From Undibacterium parvum (GTDB taxonomy: Bacteria > Pseudomonadota > Gammaproteobacteria > Burkholderiales > Burkholderiaceae_D): 64,000 nt of DNA. The notes below the pieces were generated by a model. The model had not been told where the DNA came from. It saw nothing but the letters and a program-made list of their open reading frames with translations, and made no database searches. Within the stretch, counting starts at the first letter, position 1, and every line of letters starts with the position of its first letter. The stretch is taken from assembly GCF_003955735.1 (NCBI RefSeq), contig NZ_CP034464.1, positions 2,480,001 through 2,544,000 on the forward strand, in the 5' to 3' direction. Made by a program: the position numbers and the translations under genes. Below are positions 1-7,976 of the stretch, one piece after another.

Positions 1-451
1 CAAGAAAGCGAATTTTTTCGCGCATGCAGTACCTGTCGATCTGCCGATACACCGCGCCAGACTGAGCCAGCAACAGCCAGTATTTAACCTGGCGACGATG
101 CGTTCGCACGATCAGTACAACACCACCATCTACGGCATGAACGACCGTTATCGTGGCGTGTTTGGTGAGCGCCGCGTGCTGTTCATCCATGCCGATGACA
201 TTGCGCAACTCGGTATGCAGGCTGGAGACTGGGTCGATTTACAAAGTCTAAGTGACGATGGCGTAGAACGCATTGCGAAACGTTTCATGCTGGTCGCCTA
301 CAATATACCGCGCGCCTGTCTGGCGGCCTATTTCCCGGAGACGAATAATCTGGTGCCTTTGTCGAGCTTTGCAGATTTTGCCCGTACTCCCAGTTCCAAG
401 TCGATACCGGTGCTGATCACGCCACATGTCGCAGCAGGTTCGGGAGTTTGA
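1..451 (+). CDS. FdhF/YdeP-like molybdopterin oxidoreductase, C-terminal end (5' truncated by window edge)
   Basis: The reading frame is open from base 2 and stops with TGA at 449-451, so only the last ~149 residues are present and the true start is left of the window. The visible part contains RSHDQYNTTIYGMNDRYRG followed by a beta-rich segment with GERRVLFIHADDIAQLGMQAGDWVDL. This is the molydopterin dinucleotide-binding domain at the end of formate-dehydrogenase-H-like (FdhF/YdeP) oxidoreductases. Such proteins bind a molybdenum bis-MGD cofactor; the redox substrate of YdeP-type members is poorly known. The next gene encodes FdhD, the sulfurtransferase needed to activate this cofactor, and follows without a gap, which supports a shared operon. 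The family call is firm; the exact substrate cannot be read from the fragment. Confidence 0.85.
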   Translation, partial: KKANFFAHAVPVDLPIHRARLSQQQPVFNLATMRSHDQYNTTIYGMNDRYRGVFGERRVLFIHADDIAQLGMQAGDWVDLQSLSDDGVERIAKRFMLVAYNIPRACLAAYFPETNNLVPLSSFADFARTPSSKSIPVLITPHVAAGSGV

Positions 452-453
452 AC

Positions 454-1725
454 GTGAATCAAGAAGTGAAGCAAGAAGCGAATCAAGAAGCGAATCAAGA
501 AGCGAAGCAGCCAGTGAAACTAGCTGGCACGGTAAGCATTCCGGTAGTTGATTCCTCGTCTGCCGATTCGTTCAGCCTGGCCGGTTCATCGTCCAAAGCA
601 GAGCGCAGCCCGCAACTGCTGATGCAAGCCTTGTTAAACGAATTGGCTGCCCACAGCGAGCCGGTTTCTATGGCACGTTTGTGCAAACGTCTCGGTGTGC
701 GCATGAGCAGCCTATTGCGCTGCGTGGCGGCTTTAAGTGAGGATATCATCGCGGGCGTCGCTGGTCTGGGTTTGCTGCAAAGGCTGCAGCTGGGCGAGCG
801 CGAGCTACTACAATTGACCGATAAGGGGCGAGCCAGTCTAGCTCGGGTTGAGCCTGAAGTTGAGTCTGAATTTGAGTCCGCAGTTGGCGCAACTCAGCCG
901 GTTCAGGTACGCAGGCATACTGTGAGTGGCGCAGGCCCAGCGGTGATTGACACGGTCGCTGAAGAAGTGCCGGTGGCCTTGGTGTATAACGGCATTTCGC
1001 ATGCCGTGATGATGGCCAGTCCGCTGGCGCTGGAAGACTTTGCCATCGGTTTTAGTTTGTCGGAAGCAATCGTCGATAGCTGTCGGCAAATCTACGACAT
1101 AGAAATCATCGGCAATGCCGCGGCTGCGGCTGGGCAAGGCGTGGAATTGCGCCTGACGATCGCCGCAGTATGTTTTGTCCGCTTAAAAGAAAAACGGCGC
1201 TTGCTGGCCGGCTCCAGCGGCTGCGGTATCTGCGGCATAGAAAGTCTGAAGGCCTTCGAAGCGGCTCTGCCGGCACCTGCCGCGCTCGATCTGTCGACAC
1301 GCTTGAGTGCGACGGCTTTGCTCAAGGCCTTCGCCGCAATGCCGCAATTCCAGACCATTAATGCCCTGACCGGTGCCATGCATGCTGCCGCCTGGGCTGA
1401 TCTCGACGGCAATATTCTGATGCTGCGTGAAGATGTCGGGCGGCACAACGCCATGGATAAGCTGATTGGTGCCATGGCCATCACCGAACAGCAATCTGGG
1501 CAAGCGCGGCCAGCGGGCTTTGTCATGATGAGCAGCCGCGCCAGTTATGAACTGGTACAAAAAGCCGCGCGCGCCGGTATGCCGGTGTTGGCGACGATCT
1601 CGGCGCCGACCAGTCTGGCGATCAAGATCGCCGCCGATGCCGGCATCACCCTGATCGGCTTCGTACGCGACGCCAGTTTCGTCAGCTATACCCATACTGC
1701 GCGTATCCTCGCACTTCAGGATTAA
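454..1725 (+). CDS. fdhD: FdhD-type formate dehydrogenase accessory sulfurtransferase with N-terminal winged-helix-like domain
   Basis: The C-terminal ~270 residues are FdhD, which moves sulfur from a cysteine desulfurase to the Mo cofactor of formate dehydrogenases. The region from ~EEVPVALVYNGISHAVMMAS onward and the catalytic loop GSSGCGICGIES (Cys257 and Cys260 counted from the GTG) show this. Residues ~50-130 precede the FdhD part and look like a winged-helix DNA-binding module (LCKRLGVRMSSLLRCVAALS, then LLQLTDKGRASL), which ordinary FdhD lacks. GTG at 454 is preferred because a GGGAG ribosome site at 442-446 has good spacing to it; TTG at 448 is possible but sits too close. The first residues are four tandem 4-residue units (QEVK/QEAN/QEAN/QEAK). 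It follows the oxidoreductase gene with almost no gap. Confidence 0.88.
   Translation: MNQEVKQEANQEANQEAKQPVKLAGTVSIPVVDSSSADSFSLAGSSSKAERSPQLLMQALLNELAAHSEPVSMARLCKRLGVRMSSLLRCVAALSEDIIAGVAGLGLLQRLQLGERELLQLTDKGRASLARVEPEVESEFESAVGATQPVQVRRHTVSGAGPAVIDTVAEEVPVALVYNGISHAVMMASPLALEDFAIGFSLSEAIVDSCRQIYDIEIIGNAAAAAGQGVELRLTIAAVCFVRLKEKRRLLAGSSGCGICGIESLKAFEAALPAPAALDLSTRLSATALLKAFAAMPQFQTINALTGAMHAAAWADLDGNILMLREDVGRHNAMDKLIGAMAITEQQSGQARPAGFVMMSSRASYELVQKAARAGMPVLATISAPTSLAIKIAADAGITLIGFVRDASFVSYTHTARILALQD
460..507 (+). repeat. Four tandem 12-bp repeats inside the fdhD 5' end
   Basis: Four consecutive 12-base units (460-471, 472-483, 484-495, 496-507) with consensus caagaagcgaat. Units 2 and 3 are identical; units 1 and 4 differ from them at two and one bases. 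The unit length is a multiple of three, so copy-number change would alter the charged N-terminal tail of FdhD without breaking the frame. Confidence 0.85.
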
Positions 1726-1750
1726 ATATTTAAAATGGCATGCCGCCAAC

Positions 1751-1808
1751 GCGCATATTCCATGCGCTCTGCAGGCCGGCATGGCTGCAGACCCGCATGG
1801 AATATGCG
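1751..1808. repeat. 58-bp palindromic repeat, copy 1
   Basis: Perfect 15-bp inverted arms (cgcatattccatgcg at 1752-1766, complement at 1794-1808). Inside them a second inverted pair, tctgcag/ctgcaga, gives a long imperfect hairpin. It follows the fdhD stop by 26 bases. A second copy with the same arms lies at 47897-47955 and a degenerate half copy near 63847, so this is a dispersed element rather than a simple terminator; no T-tract follows it. Confidence 0.75.
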
Positions 1809-1825
1809 TGTCCGGCAGGGGGATA

Positions 1826-2052
1826 AAATTTTTCTGAAATTTTGTAACTGTTCAGGTCGCTAGGAAAACGCCCTCTCCCGCTAGCGGGAGAGGGTCGGGG
1901 TGAGGGTGGTTGCGCAACGTTTGCTTTCAAATAGCTGATGCGCTAACAGTATGAAAAATCAAACATTGCGCTCAATTTGAACCACCCTCATCCCAACCCG
2001 CAAACAGGAGAAGGGCTTATATAGCGACCTGAATAATCACGAAATTTTTCTA
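1826..2052. repeat. ~225-bp imperfect inverted-repeat element (REP/MITE-like)
   Basis: The two halves are imperfect reverse complements. The outer blocks contain ttcaggtcgcta (1851-1862) against tagcgacctgaa (2022-2033), flanked by AT-rich arms. The inner blocks contain gggtgagggtggtt-like sequence against aaccaccctcatccc. The left half also holds a perfect 24-bp palindrome at 1871-1894 built from ccctctcccgc and its complement. CCCTCTCCC-type palindromes of this kind are common dispersed non-coding repeats in proteobacterial chromosomes. No reading frame is supported here; this and the 58-bp repeat fill most of the 430-bp gap between fdhD and the SMR gene. Confidence 0.7.
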
Positions 2053-2156
2053 GCGCGCACTGCCTGCGCTCGCTGCTGGGTGTTAATTCGCTGGCAGCGA
2101 CTCCCCGCACGCGGTTCGCGGGTAGAATCTATGTCAGACCAACAAAAAGGATGGGT

Positions 2157-2486
2157 ATGAACTGGTTAATACTTTCTATCGCTATCATTGCCGAAGTCAT
2201 TGCTACTTCGGCGCTCAAAGCCTCCGAGGGCTTCACGCGCTTACTGCCCTCCTTATTGGTGGCAGTGGGCTATTCGATTTCTTTTTACTGCTTGTCGCTC
2301 ACGCTTAAGGTGATACCGGTAGGCGTCACTTACGCGATTTGGTCTGGAGTCGGTGTGGTACTGGTCTCGCTGGCGGGCTGGTATCTGTACGGGCAAGCTT
2401 TGGATTTGGCCTCGGTCATCGGCATTGCGCTGATCGTCTGCGGGGTGATGGTATTGAATCTTTTTGGCAAGATGAGCGTGCACTAA
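2157..2486 (+). CDS. Small multidrug resistance (SMR) family transporter
   Basis: A 109-residue, four-helix membrane protein of the EmrE/QacE family, which exchanges protons for lipophilic or guanidinium-type cations across the inner membrane and works as a dimer. The hallmark glutamate of helix 1 is in the segment [20 protein letters not shown], and the helix 3 signature [17 protein letters not shown] is present. ATG at 2157 is preferred over the in-frame ATG at 2151 because the AAAAAGG ribosome site ends at 2150, leaving six bases to the second ATG; the product then starts MNWLIL, like other SMR proteins. It stands alone, so substrate (quaternary ammonium compounds, guanidinium or other) cannot be decided. 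Confidence 0.9.
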   Translation: MNWLILSIAIIAEVIATSALKASEGFTRLLPSLLVAVGYSISFYCLSLTLKVIPVGVTYAIWSGVGVVLVSLAGWYLYGQALDLASVIGIALIVCGVMVLNLFGKMSVH

Positions 2487-2573
2487 ATTTTTCGCTGATC
2501 AAACATTGACCCTGCTTGGTTTGACCTCATTTCAAAAAAATTGCGGTCGCACTCAACACGAAAGCCTTAGAGC

Positions 2574-3203
2574 ATGAAATTGAACGAACAAGAGTTAAGT
2601 CAATTGAGCGAGCGCACTCTGGCGCACTACGATCAGAATGCCGAAGATTTTTTTATTGGTACGCGTGAGCATGACGTGCGGCAGAATATAACTGCCTTGT
2701 TAGAGCAGATACAAAGCGCAGCGCCATTGCGCATCCTCGATGTTGGTTGCGGCCCAGGGCGTGATCTGAAAACCTTCACAGAGTTGGGGCATGTTGCGAT
2801 AGGTTTGGAAGGCAGTGCGCGCTTTGTGGAAATGGCACGCGCGTATAGCGGCTGCGAAGTCTGGCAACAGGATTTTTTAAACTTGAAGCTGCCGGATACT
2901 TACTTTGATGGGATGTTTGCCAATGCGTCTTTGTTTCACATTCCCAGCCTATCATTGCCGAAAGTATTAGGGCAATTACACGCCAGTCTCAAGCCAGATG
3001 GTGTGCTATTTAGCTCAAATCCACGCGGGAATAATCAGGAAGGCTGGAATCGTGAGCGCTATGGCGTCTATTATGATTTGGCAACCTGGCGTGAGTATAT
3101 GCAGGCCGCTGGTTTTATTGAGCTAGCGCATTACTACCGTCCGCCTGGCCTGCCGCTAGAGCAGCAGCCTTGGCTGGCAAGTGTCTGGCGTAAACAAGGC
3201 TGA
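2574..3203 (+). CDS. Class I SAM-dependent methyltransferase
   Basis: A 209-residue soluble protein with a Rossmann-type SAM-binding fold. Motif I is ILDVGCGPGRDL near residue 55, followed by GLEGSARFVEMAR, the acidic loop at the end of strand 2. Later motifs are FDGMFANASLFHIP and LKPDGVLFSSNPRG. The overall pattern is that of the ubiquinone/biotin-type methyltransferase superfamily, with an N-terminal helix QLSERTLAHYDQNAEDFF that often closes over the substrate. Single gene between a plus-strand SMR gene and a convergent minus-strand lipoprotein gene, only two bases from the latter's stop. The methyl acceptor is not evident. Confidence 0.85.
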   Translation: MKLNEQELSQLSERTLAHYDQNAEDFFIGTREHDVRQNITALLEQIQSAAPLRILDVGCGPGRDLKTFTELGHVAIGLEGSARFVEMARAYSGCEVWQQDFLNLKLPDTYFDGMFANASLFHIPSLSLPKVLGQLHASLKPDGVLFSSNPRGNNQEGWNRERYGVYYDLATWREYMQAAGFIELAHYYRPPGLPLEQQPWLASVWRKQG

Positions 3204-3205
3204 AG

Positions 3206-3649
3206 CTAGTTTCCCAGCGTCTGTTTATACACCGGACCCCATTGCGGATGGCCGACTTCTTTTTTACTTAAGACAAAACTGGGATCGACTGCGCGCGCTG
3301 CAGTAAAGGCGCGTTTGCATTCTTCTAAACGCGAACTGGTACAGTAAATAAAGGCTAGGTATTTGTGCGCCAGCGCCGCGTCTTTGGGGACGGTAAAACC
3401 AGCTGCCAAGGATGCACTCAAAGACTTTTCAGCTTCGGCATATTGCGCCTCTTCATATGAGCGAATTCCGGCTAATAATGCTTTTTCTGCTGGACGGGCG
3501 GATAAGTCGCTCAGACCGATTTGTGCTTCTGGCGCGACACAGCCAGTGAGTAATATCGATAGCGAGCTAAGCAGAACAGCCGTGCATGTTTTAGAAATGA
3601 TGGACAACTTTGATTTCTTTTTCAGTGTTGACGTCGATAGTGACCGCAT
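3206..3649 (-). CDS. tssQ: TssQ-like T6SS-associated lipoprotein
   Basis: A ~147-residue lipoprotein. A basic N-terminus (STLKKKSKL) and hydrophobic segment end in the lipobox LLTGC, followed by a helical TPR-like body (SYEEAQYAEAEKSLSASLAAGF, AHKYLAFIYCTSSRLEECKRAF). This layout matches the TssQ lipoproteins found beside type VI secretion kinase genes in Burkholderiales; that assignment rests on family knowledge and the neighbour. ATG 3649 is chosen because GGAGA lies eight bases upstream; ATG 3664 and TTG 3607 are alternatives. With this start the gene overlaps the end of the upstream kinase gene by 59 bases, so the two are surely co-transcribed. No other T6SS gene is in the window. Confidence 0.7.
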   Translation of the reverse strand: MRSLSTSTLKKKSKLSIISKTCTAVLLSSLSILLTGCVAPEAQIGLSDLSARPAEKALLAGIRSYEEAQYAEAEKSLSASLAAGFTVPKDAALAHKYLAFIYCTSSRLEECKRAFTAARAVDPSFVLSKKEVGHPQWGPVYKQTLGN

Positions 3650-5147
3650 AATTATCGTCTCCATTCTTTATTTCAATTTTGTGTTTGCCTACTGGCAGAC
3701 TCAATTTATTCAGTGGTGGTGCTACGCCCTTATTTTGTCCGTCTACATAGACTTCACCCCAAGGCGAGACTGCAATCGAGACCGTCCCAATACTGGCCAC
3801 TATTGCCTCGGGTTTGCTCACCGTGGCAGCCAACTTGGCTTTGTTTTGCTTGGCCAGCAAGGCGGCAGCGGTTTTGGCTTGCGCGGCACTTGTTTTGTTT
3901 TCCGGCAGCTCTTGAGCGACGGGGATACTGGCAGCTTCAGGCGCGACCGGCTCAGGTAATTTTGCCAATTCTGGCGGTGGCTCGCTTACGTTCACGGCAC
4001 TCGCCGTTTGCTCTATGACCGGCACTGCGGCTTGGATTATTTCAGCCGGCTGTTTAGGGGCTTTCAGTGCGACCCAGAGCACAGATCCCAGCACTAGCGC
4101 TGCGGCGCCTAGATAGGAGATTTGACGTTGGCTCAGCTTGTTTGGCGATTTGGCATGTCGTTCTTGCGCCAATCCCGCATTTTCTGAGCCGGGTCTAATA
4201 AGATCGGATTGTTGTATGCGCGCAATGATGCGCTCGGTTCTTTCTTTTTCCAGATAACGGTTAAGATCACGCGCCATTTCCGCAGCACTCTGATAACGGT
4301 CTTCCGGTTTTTTTGCCAAAGCCTTGGCGGCGATGCGTGCCAGCCGCAAAGGTACGTCGGGCTTGATTTCTTGCGGTGGAATAGCTGGCTCATGAATAAT
4401 CGCACGCAGCAATTCTGGGATATCTTTGCCTTTGAATGGCAACTGGCCGCACAGCAGTTGGTAGAGCACCACACCCAGCGAAAAAATATCGGTACGCGCG
4501 TCTACCTCTATGCTTTTGGCCTGCTCCGGTGACATGTAGTTAGGCGTGCCTAGCAGGCGCCGCTCCAGCATATCATCGTAATCAAGCGTGGAATCGGCAT
4601 CGGCCAATTGACGAGAGGCACTGGCAATCCCGAAATCGAGTACTTTGGGAGCACCCTTCTCGGTAATGAAAATATTAGCAGGTTTGATATCACGATGGAT
4701 CACGCCATGCTCATGTGCGTAATCGAGGGCATTGGCGATACGGCCAACCAGATCGGCAATATGTCGATAACTGAACTGATGCCCGCTTTTGAGCATGTCA
4801 CTTAATTCTTTTCCCTCCAAACGCTCCATGACGATAAACAATAAATCCTCAGTTTTGTCAGCGTCATACACCGTCACAATGTTTGGATGATTGAGACGGC
4901 CGGCGGCTCTGGCTTCTTGAATAAAGTGTTTTTCAAATAACTGCCGTTGATCTATCGACAGTTGAGGATTAAGAACTTTAATTGCTACCTGGCGTCCTAT
5001 CAGCGGGTCACGAAACAGGTACACGATACCAACTGAGCCATGTCCGATTTCTGATTCATAGACAAACCTGCCAATACGACCTTTAGGGATCAGCACGGGA
5101 TTGGATAATGAGGCAAGATGCAGGTCAGATTTCATGGGCGTTAGCAT
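3591..5147 (-). CDS. Membrane-anchored Ser/Thr protein kinase with C-terminal PEGA domain
   Basis: A Hanks-type kinase of ~518 residues. Counting from the upstream GTG at 5162, the glycine-rich loop is GHGSVG (40-45), the catalytic lysine is in VAIKVL (Lys62), the catalytic loop is HRDIKPAN (156-163) and the Mg-binding motif is DFG (177-179). Activation segment GTPNYMSPEQA is intact, so it should be active. A single membrane segment lies near 350-366, then an Ala/Pro-rich linker and a PEGA domain (VSPWGEVYVDGQNKGVAPP) that would sit in the periplasm. ATG 5147 is used here; GTG 5162 is an alternative with a weak ribosome site. It is translationally overlapped with the TssQ-like gene, which points to control of a type VI secretion system encoded elsewhere. 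Confidence 0.85.
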   Translation of the reverse strand: MLTPMKSDLHLASLSNPVLIPKGRIGRFVYESEIGHGSVGIVYLFRDPLIGRQVAIKVLNPQLSIDQRQLFEKHFIQEARAAGRLNHPNIVTVYDADKTEDLLFIVMERLEGKELSDMLKSGHQFSYRHIADLVGRIANALDYAHEHGVIHRDIKPANIFITEKGAPKVLDFGIASASRQLADADSTLDYDDMLERRLLGTPNYMSPEQAKSIEVDARTDIFSLGVVLYQLLCGQLPFKGKDIPELLRAIIHEPAIPPQEIKPDVPLRLARIAAKALAKKPEDRYQSAAEMARDLNRYLEKERTERIIARIQQSDLIRPGSENAGLAQERHAKSPNKLSQRQISYLGAAALVLGSVLWVALKAPKQPAEIIQAAVPVIEQTASAVNVSEPPPELAKLPEPVAPEAASIPVAQELPENKTSAAQAKTAAALLAKQNKAKLAATVSKPEAIVASIGTVSIAVSPWGEVYVDGQNKGVAPPLNKLSLPVGKHKIEIKNGDDNYAVTIDVNTEKEIKVVHHF

Positions 5148-5468
5148 AACCCTGAAACACACAAATTTCCAAATAGGAAAGCATATTTAAGGAAAAAAAA
5201 TACATAAATAATTGCAAATTGCCGCTATTTGAAACAAAAATGAAGCTGACCGTTTAATATATTTAAAGAGTATGCTCTCGCTGCGATTGCGTATCTCTAT
5301 AGCCTGGCGATTCCTTGGTGTTAATTACACTATTATTGAGAGTAACGATCGGGTAATATGAAACATTCTGCGTAGTAAAATTTCCTTTATGCCTTTTTCT
5401 CAATAACGCATAGGCAGATATTATTTTTCAATCAGAGTTCCTTATCGATGAGGAGGGTAAACAAAAAA
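5148..5468. other. Divergent intergenic region, no gene seen
   Basis: About 320 AT-rich bases between the kinase gene (minus) and the DUF4124 gene (plus). Promoters for both are expected here, but no convincing operator, hairpin or dispersed repeat was found. Confidence 0.5.
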
Positions 5469-6095
5469 ATGAAGCTAACAGTAGCAAGTATCGTATCAAT
5501 TTTCGGCGCGTTTTTTGCCTTAAATCCCTCTTTTGTACACGCAGAATTGTATAGCTGCAAAGATGCGAGCGGCCGCCTTATTACTTCGGATCGGCCGATT
5601 CCAGAATGTGCAGAACGTGCAGTCAAAGTGATGAGGAATAACGGCCAGTTTCAAAGAGAAATTCCTGCTCCGCCGACAGAAGAGGAAAAACGCAAGGCGC
5701 AAATAGAACAAGAAAAACAAAAAAATGATGCGCGTTTGGAAGAGCTTAAGCAAAAAGAAGAACGTTATTTACAAGCCCATTACAGCAGCGAAAAAGATAT
5801 AGAGTTGATGCGTAATCGCTCGCTGGATGAGTTACGCGAACGCATACGTTTAGGTAAAGAACAGATGAGCATGGTGACTCAAATTTTGGCGCAACTGCAA
5901 GCAGAGCAGCAAAATAATACAAAAAGATCCGCAACTGAAGTTTCAGCTCTTCAACATAGGGCCAGCGAAATGGAGCGTTCGATCAAAAAGACTAAAGGCA
6001 TCAATGATGCGTATGAAGCGGAGTTAGTGCGTATTAATGCGCAATATGATGAAACTTTAAAACGCTACCGAGAAATAATGAATAAAAAAAGATAA
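5469..6095 (+). CDS. DUF4124 domain-containing secreted coiled-coil protein
   Basis: A 208-residue exported protein. A signal peptide (MKLTVASIVSIFGAFFALNPSFVHA) is followed by a DUF4124 unit with ELYSCKDASGRLITSDRPIPEC, the usual two-cysteine pattern of that domain. A long charged coiled coil (EEEKRKAQIEQEKQKNDARLEELKQKEERY and beyond) runs to the C-terminus. DUF4124 proteins are common in the periplasm of betaproteobacteria and have no established function. ATG 5469 is preferred over ATG 5448: AGGAGGG at 5451-5457 lies downstream of the first ATG and 11 bases before the second, and the second gives a clean signal peptide. Followed directly by a terminator. Confidence 0.85.
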   Translation: MKLTVASIVSIFGAFFALNPSFVHAELYSCKDASGRLITSDRPIPECAERAVKVMRNNGQFQREIPAPPTEEEKRKAQIEQEKQKNDARLEELKQKEERYLQAHYSSEKDIELMRNRSLDELRERIRLGKEQMSMVTQILAQLQAEQQNNTKRSATEVSALQHRASEMERSIKKTKGINDAYEAELVRINAQYDETLKRYREIMNKKR

Positions 6096-6122
6096 AAGGT
6101 CCACGCAGGACCTTTTATTTTT
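6094..6122 (+). terminator. Rho-independent terminator after the DUF4124 gene
   Basis: Nine-base stem aaaaggtcc (6094-6102) with ggacctttt (6108-6116), loop acgca, then a T-rich tail. It starts inside the TAA stop. The A/T symmetry lets it also serve the convergent gshA gene on the other strand. Confidence 0.85.
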
Positions 6123-6160
6123 TAGCGCCTGTCATTCAAGACTAAATAAAATTTAGCATT

Positions 6161-7765
6161 TTATTTGTCGCAACAGATTTGACTGGAAGTGCGGGAGCGA
6201 TAATCGCTGATGAATTGATCGAAATCACCGATTTGTGAGGCCTCCATATTCTCTTGTTCTAGCAGAGAAGTTTGCGCCAAAGTGTGGAAGTAATCCGCTT
6301 CTTGTGCACTTGGGGGGCGCGCTCTGAATTGATCCGCCAGCTGCTTGCTTTGTTTGAGTGCAAAATTTGCGTACGAGCCTCCTTCAGCGCGTATCGCTTC
6401 CACTACATGTGCGGATGGCGTTTGTTCAGGATCACGCAATTTTTCAATTTGTCTTTGCATGCTATTCGCATGCACGCTGTCGCCGCGCTGCTGGTCCAAT
6501 AAGGTGGCAACCGGTGCGAGTTGTTCTAGTAATTCTAAACCCCAGGCTTGCAGACTAATTTCGTCTCCGCCCCGTCGTAATGCTAATCCAGGACGCCGCC
6601 CCTGTTTGACCGTTAACGCAAAATTTTCGGTGTTTTCATGGCCTTCAGCATTACTCGTTAAAGGGCTATCATTCAACGCACAAAACAACAGGAAGACATC
6701 AAGAAAACGAGAGGTTTCCAGGCTAATGCCTAAGGGCTCGAAGGGATCGACATCCATGCAACGCACTTCTATGTATTGCACACCACGACTACAAAGTGCT
6801 TCTACCGGGCGTTCACCGCTACGTATTACGCGTTTTGGTCGTATCGTGGCATAAAATTCGTTTTCTATTTGCAGCACATTCGTATTAATTTGCACCCAAT
6901 CGCCATTTTTTTTAGTTCCCAGCGCTTCGTAAGGCGGGTAGGCCTGGCGCACTGCGCGTGACAAGCTACTCATGTACTCGAGTAAGGTGTTATACGGCGG
7001 CACCAAACCATCTTGAGCATTATTTTGATAGCCCAAGTCACTCATACGCAGACTGGTCGCGTAGGGCAGATACAGGGTGTCGTCAGACATGCTATCGAGT
7101 TGGTGCGGGCGGCCACGCAGAAATTCTGTCGATAAGGCAGGTGAGGCACCAAACAAATACATCAATAGCCAGCTATAACGATGAAAATTACGGATCAGAG
7201 CGACATAACTCTCTGACTGAAAATCTTGCGCTTCACCAGAAATTTTCTCTTCTATTTGTAATAACTTCCACAGATCTTCGGATAATGAGTAGTTGTAATG
7301 GATGCCGGCGATACATTGCATGCTCTTGCCATAACGTAGCGCCAGCCCACGTCGGTACACATGTTTGATCATGCCTATGTGCGAAGTGCCATACCAGGCG
7401 ATAGGTATCTCCGCTTCTGGCGGCAAACGACAAGGCATGGATTGGCTCCATAGCATCTGCTCGCCCAATTCCGTATAGGCAAATCGATGAATTGCATCCA
7501 ATTTTTCCAGCGCTATCGCGATATCTGGCTCGGCGGGCGTTATAAATTCTAGCAAGGATTCTGAGTAATCCGTGGTGATCAATGGATTGGTTAGCGCAGA
7601 ACCGAGCGCACGTGGATGCGCCGTAGTATTCAATCTCCCGTCACCATTCACACGCAAGGTCTCGCGTTCTATGCCGCGCAGGCCTTTAGATAGCAACGGA
7701 CGATGGGCTGGGCTGGCTAGTAGTGCGAGTCGGCGTTTTAATAGGTCGCTTACTGGTTTGTTCAA
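6161..7765 (-). CDS. gshA: Glutamate-cysteine ligase, class I
   Basis: A 534-residue enzyme of the E. coli GshA type (about 520 residues), which joins glutamate and cysteine with ATP as the first and rate-limiting step of glutathione synthesis in the cytoplasm. Recognisable family segments are GIERETLRVNGDGRL, TTDYSESLLEFITP, IPIAWYGTSHIGMIKHVYRRGLALRYG, SYLFGASPAL-like WLLMYLFGASPALS, and GVQYIEVRCMDVDPFEP. The start is TTG at 7765, well supported by a GAGGA ribosome site seven bases upstream and by the N-terminus matching the family; no ATG is nearby. Monocistronic, with the bidirectional terminator at 6094-6122 downstream. Confidence 0.95.
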   Translation of the reverse strand: MNKPVSDLLKRRLALLASPAHRPLLSKGLRGIERETLRVNGDGRLNTTAHPRALGSALTNPLITTDYSESLLEFITPAEPDIAIALEKLDAIHRFAYTELGEQMLWSQSMPCRLPPEAEIPIAWYGTSHIGMIKHVYRRGLALRYGKSMQCIAGIHYNYSLSEDLWKLLQIEEKISGEAQDFQSESYVALIRNFHRYSWLLMYLFGASPALSTEFLRGRPHQLDSMSDDTLYLPYATSLRMSDLGYQNNAQDGLVPPYNTLLEYMSSLSRAVRQAYPPYEALGTKKNGDWVQINTNVLQIENEFYATIRPKRVIRSGERPVEALCSRGVQYIEVRCMDVDPFEPLGISLETSRFLDVFLLFCALNDSPLTSNAEGHENTENFALTVKQGRRPGLALRRGGDEISLQAWGLELLEQLAPVATLLDQQRGDSVHANSMQRQIEKLRDPEQTPSAHVVEAIRAEGGSYANFALKQSKQLADQFRARPPSAQEADYFHTLAQTSLLEQENMEASQIGDFDQFISDYRSRTSSQICCDK

Positions 7766-7925
7766 GGGGAATCCTCAGTGGTTTGCGATTTTTGCCACGA
7801 AGAGTGTGGACAATTTCACGCAAGGATAGCCGAAAAATGAAAATCGGATTGGCAACGGCCAAAGTCGTCAATGGCACAGCTTGGCATTCTAGGTAAAACT
7901 TGTCGTCTTTTTTACGCTAGCATCA

Positions 7926-7954
7926 AGAAAAAAGGAGCGCATGTAGCGCCCCTT
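7926..7954 (-). terminator. Rho-independent terminator of the TPR protein gene
   Basis: On the minus strand a stem of aaggggcgc and gcgctcctt (one mismatch) with loop tacat is followed by a run of Ts (plus-strand As at 7928-7934). It lies ~25 bases after the stop at 7977. Confidence 0.75.
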
Positions 7955-7976
7955 CATTGTATAGATCAAATATGAC

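Noticed and set aside
1183..1782. 199-residue minus-strand open frame
   Set aside because: Antisense to fdhD, whose Cys motif and family match are clear; no support for this frame.
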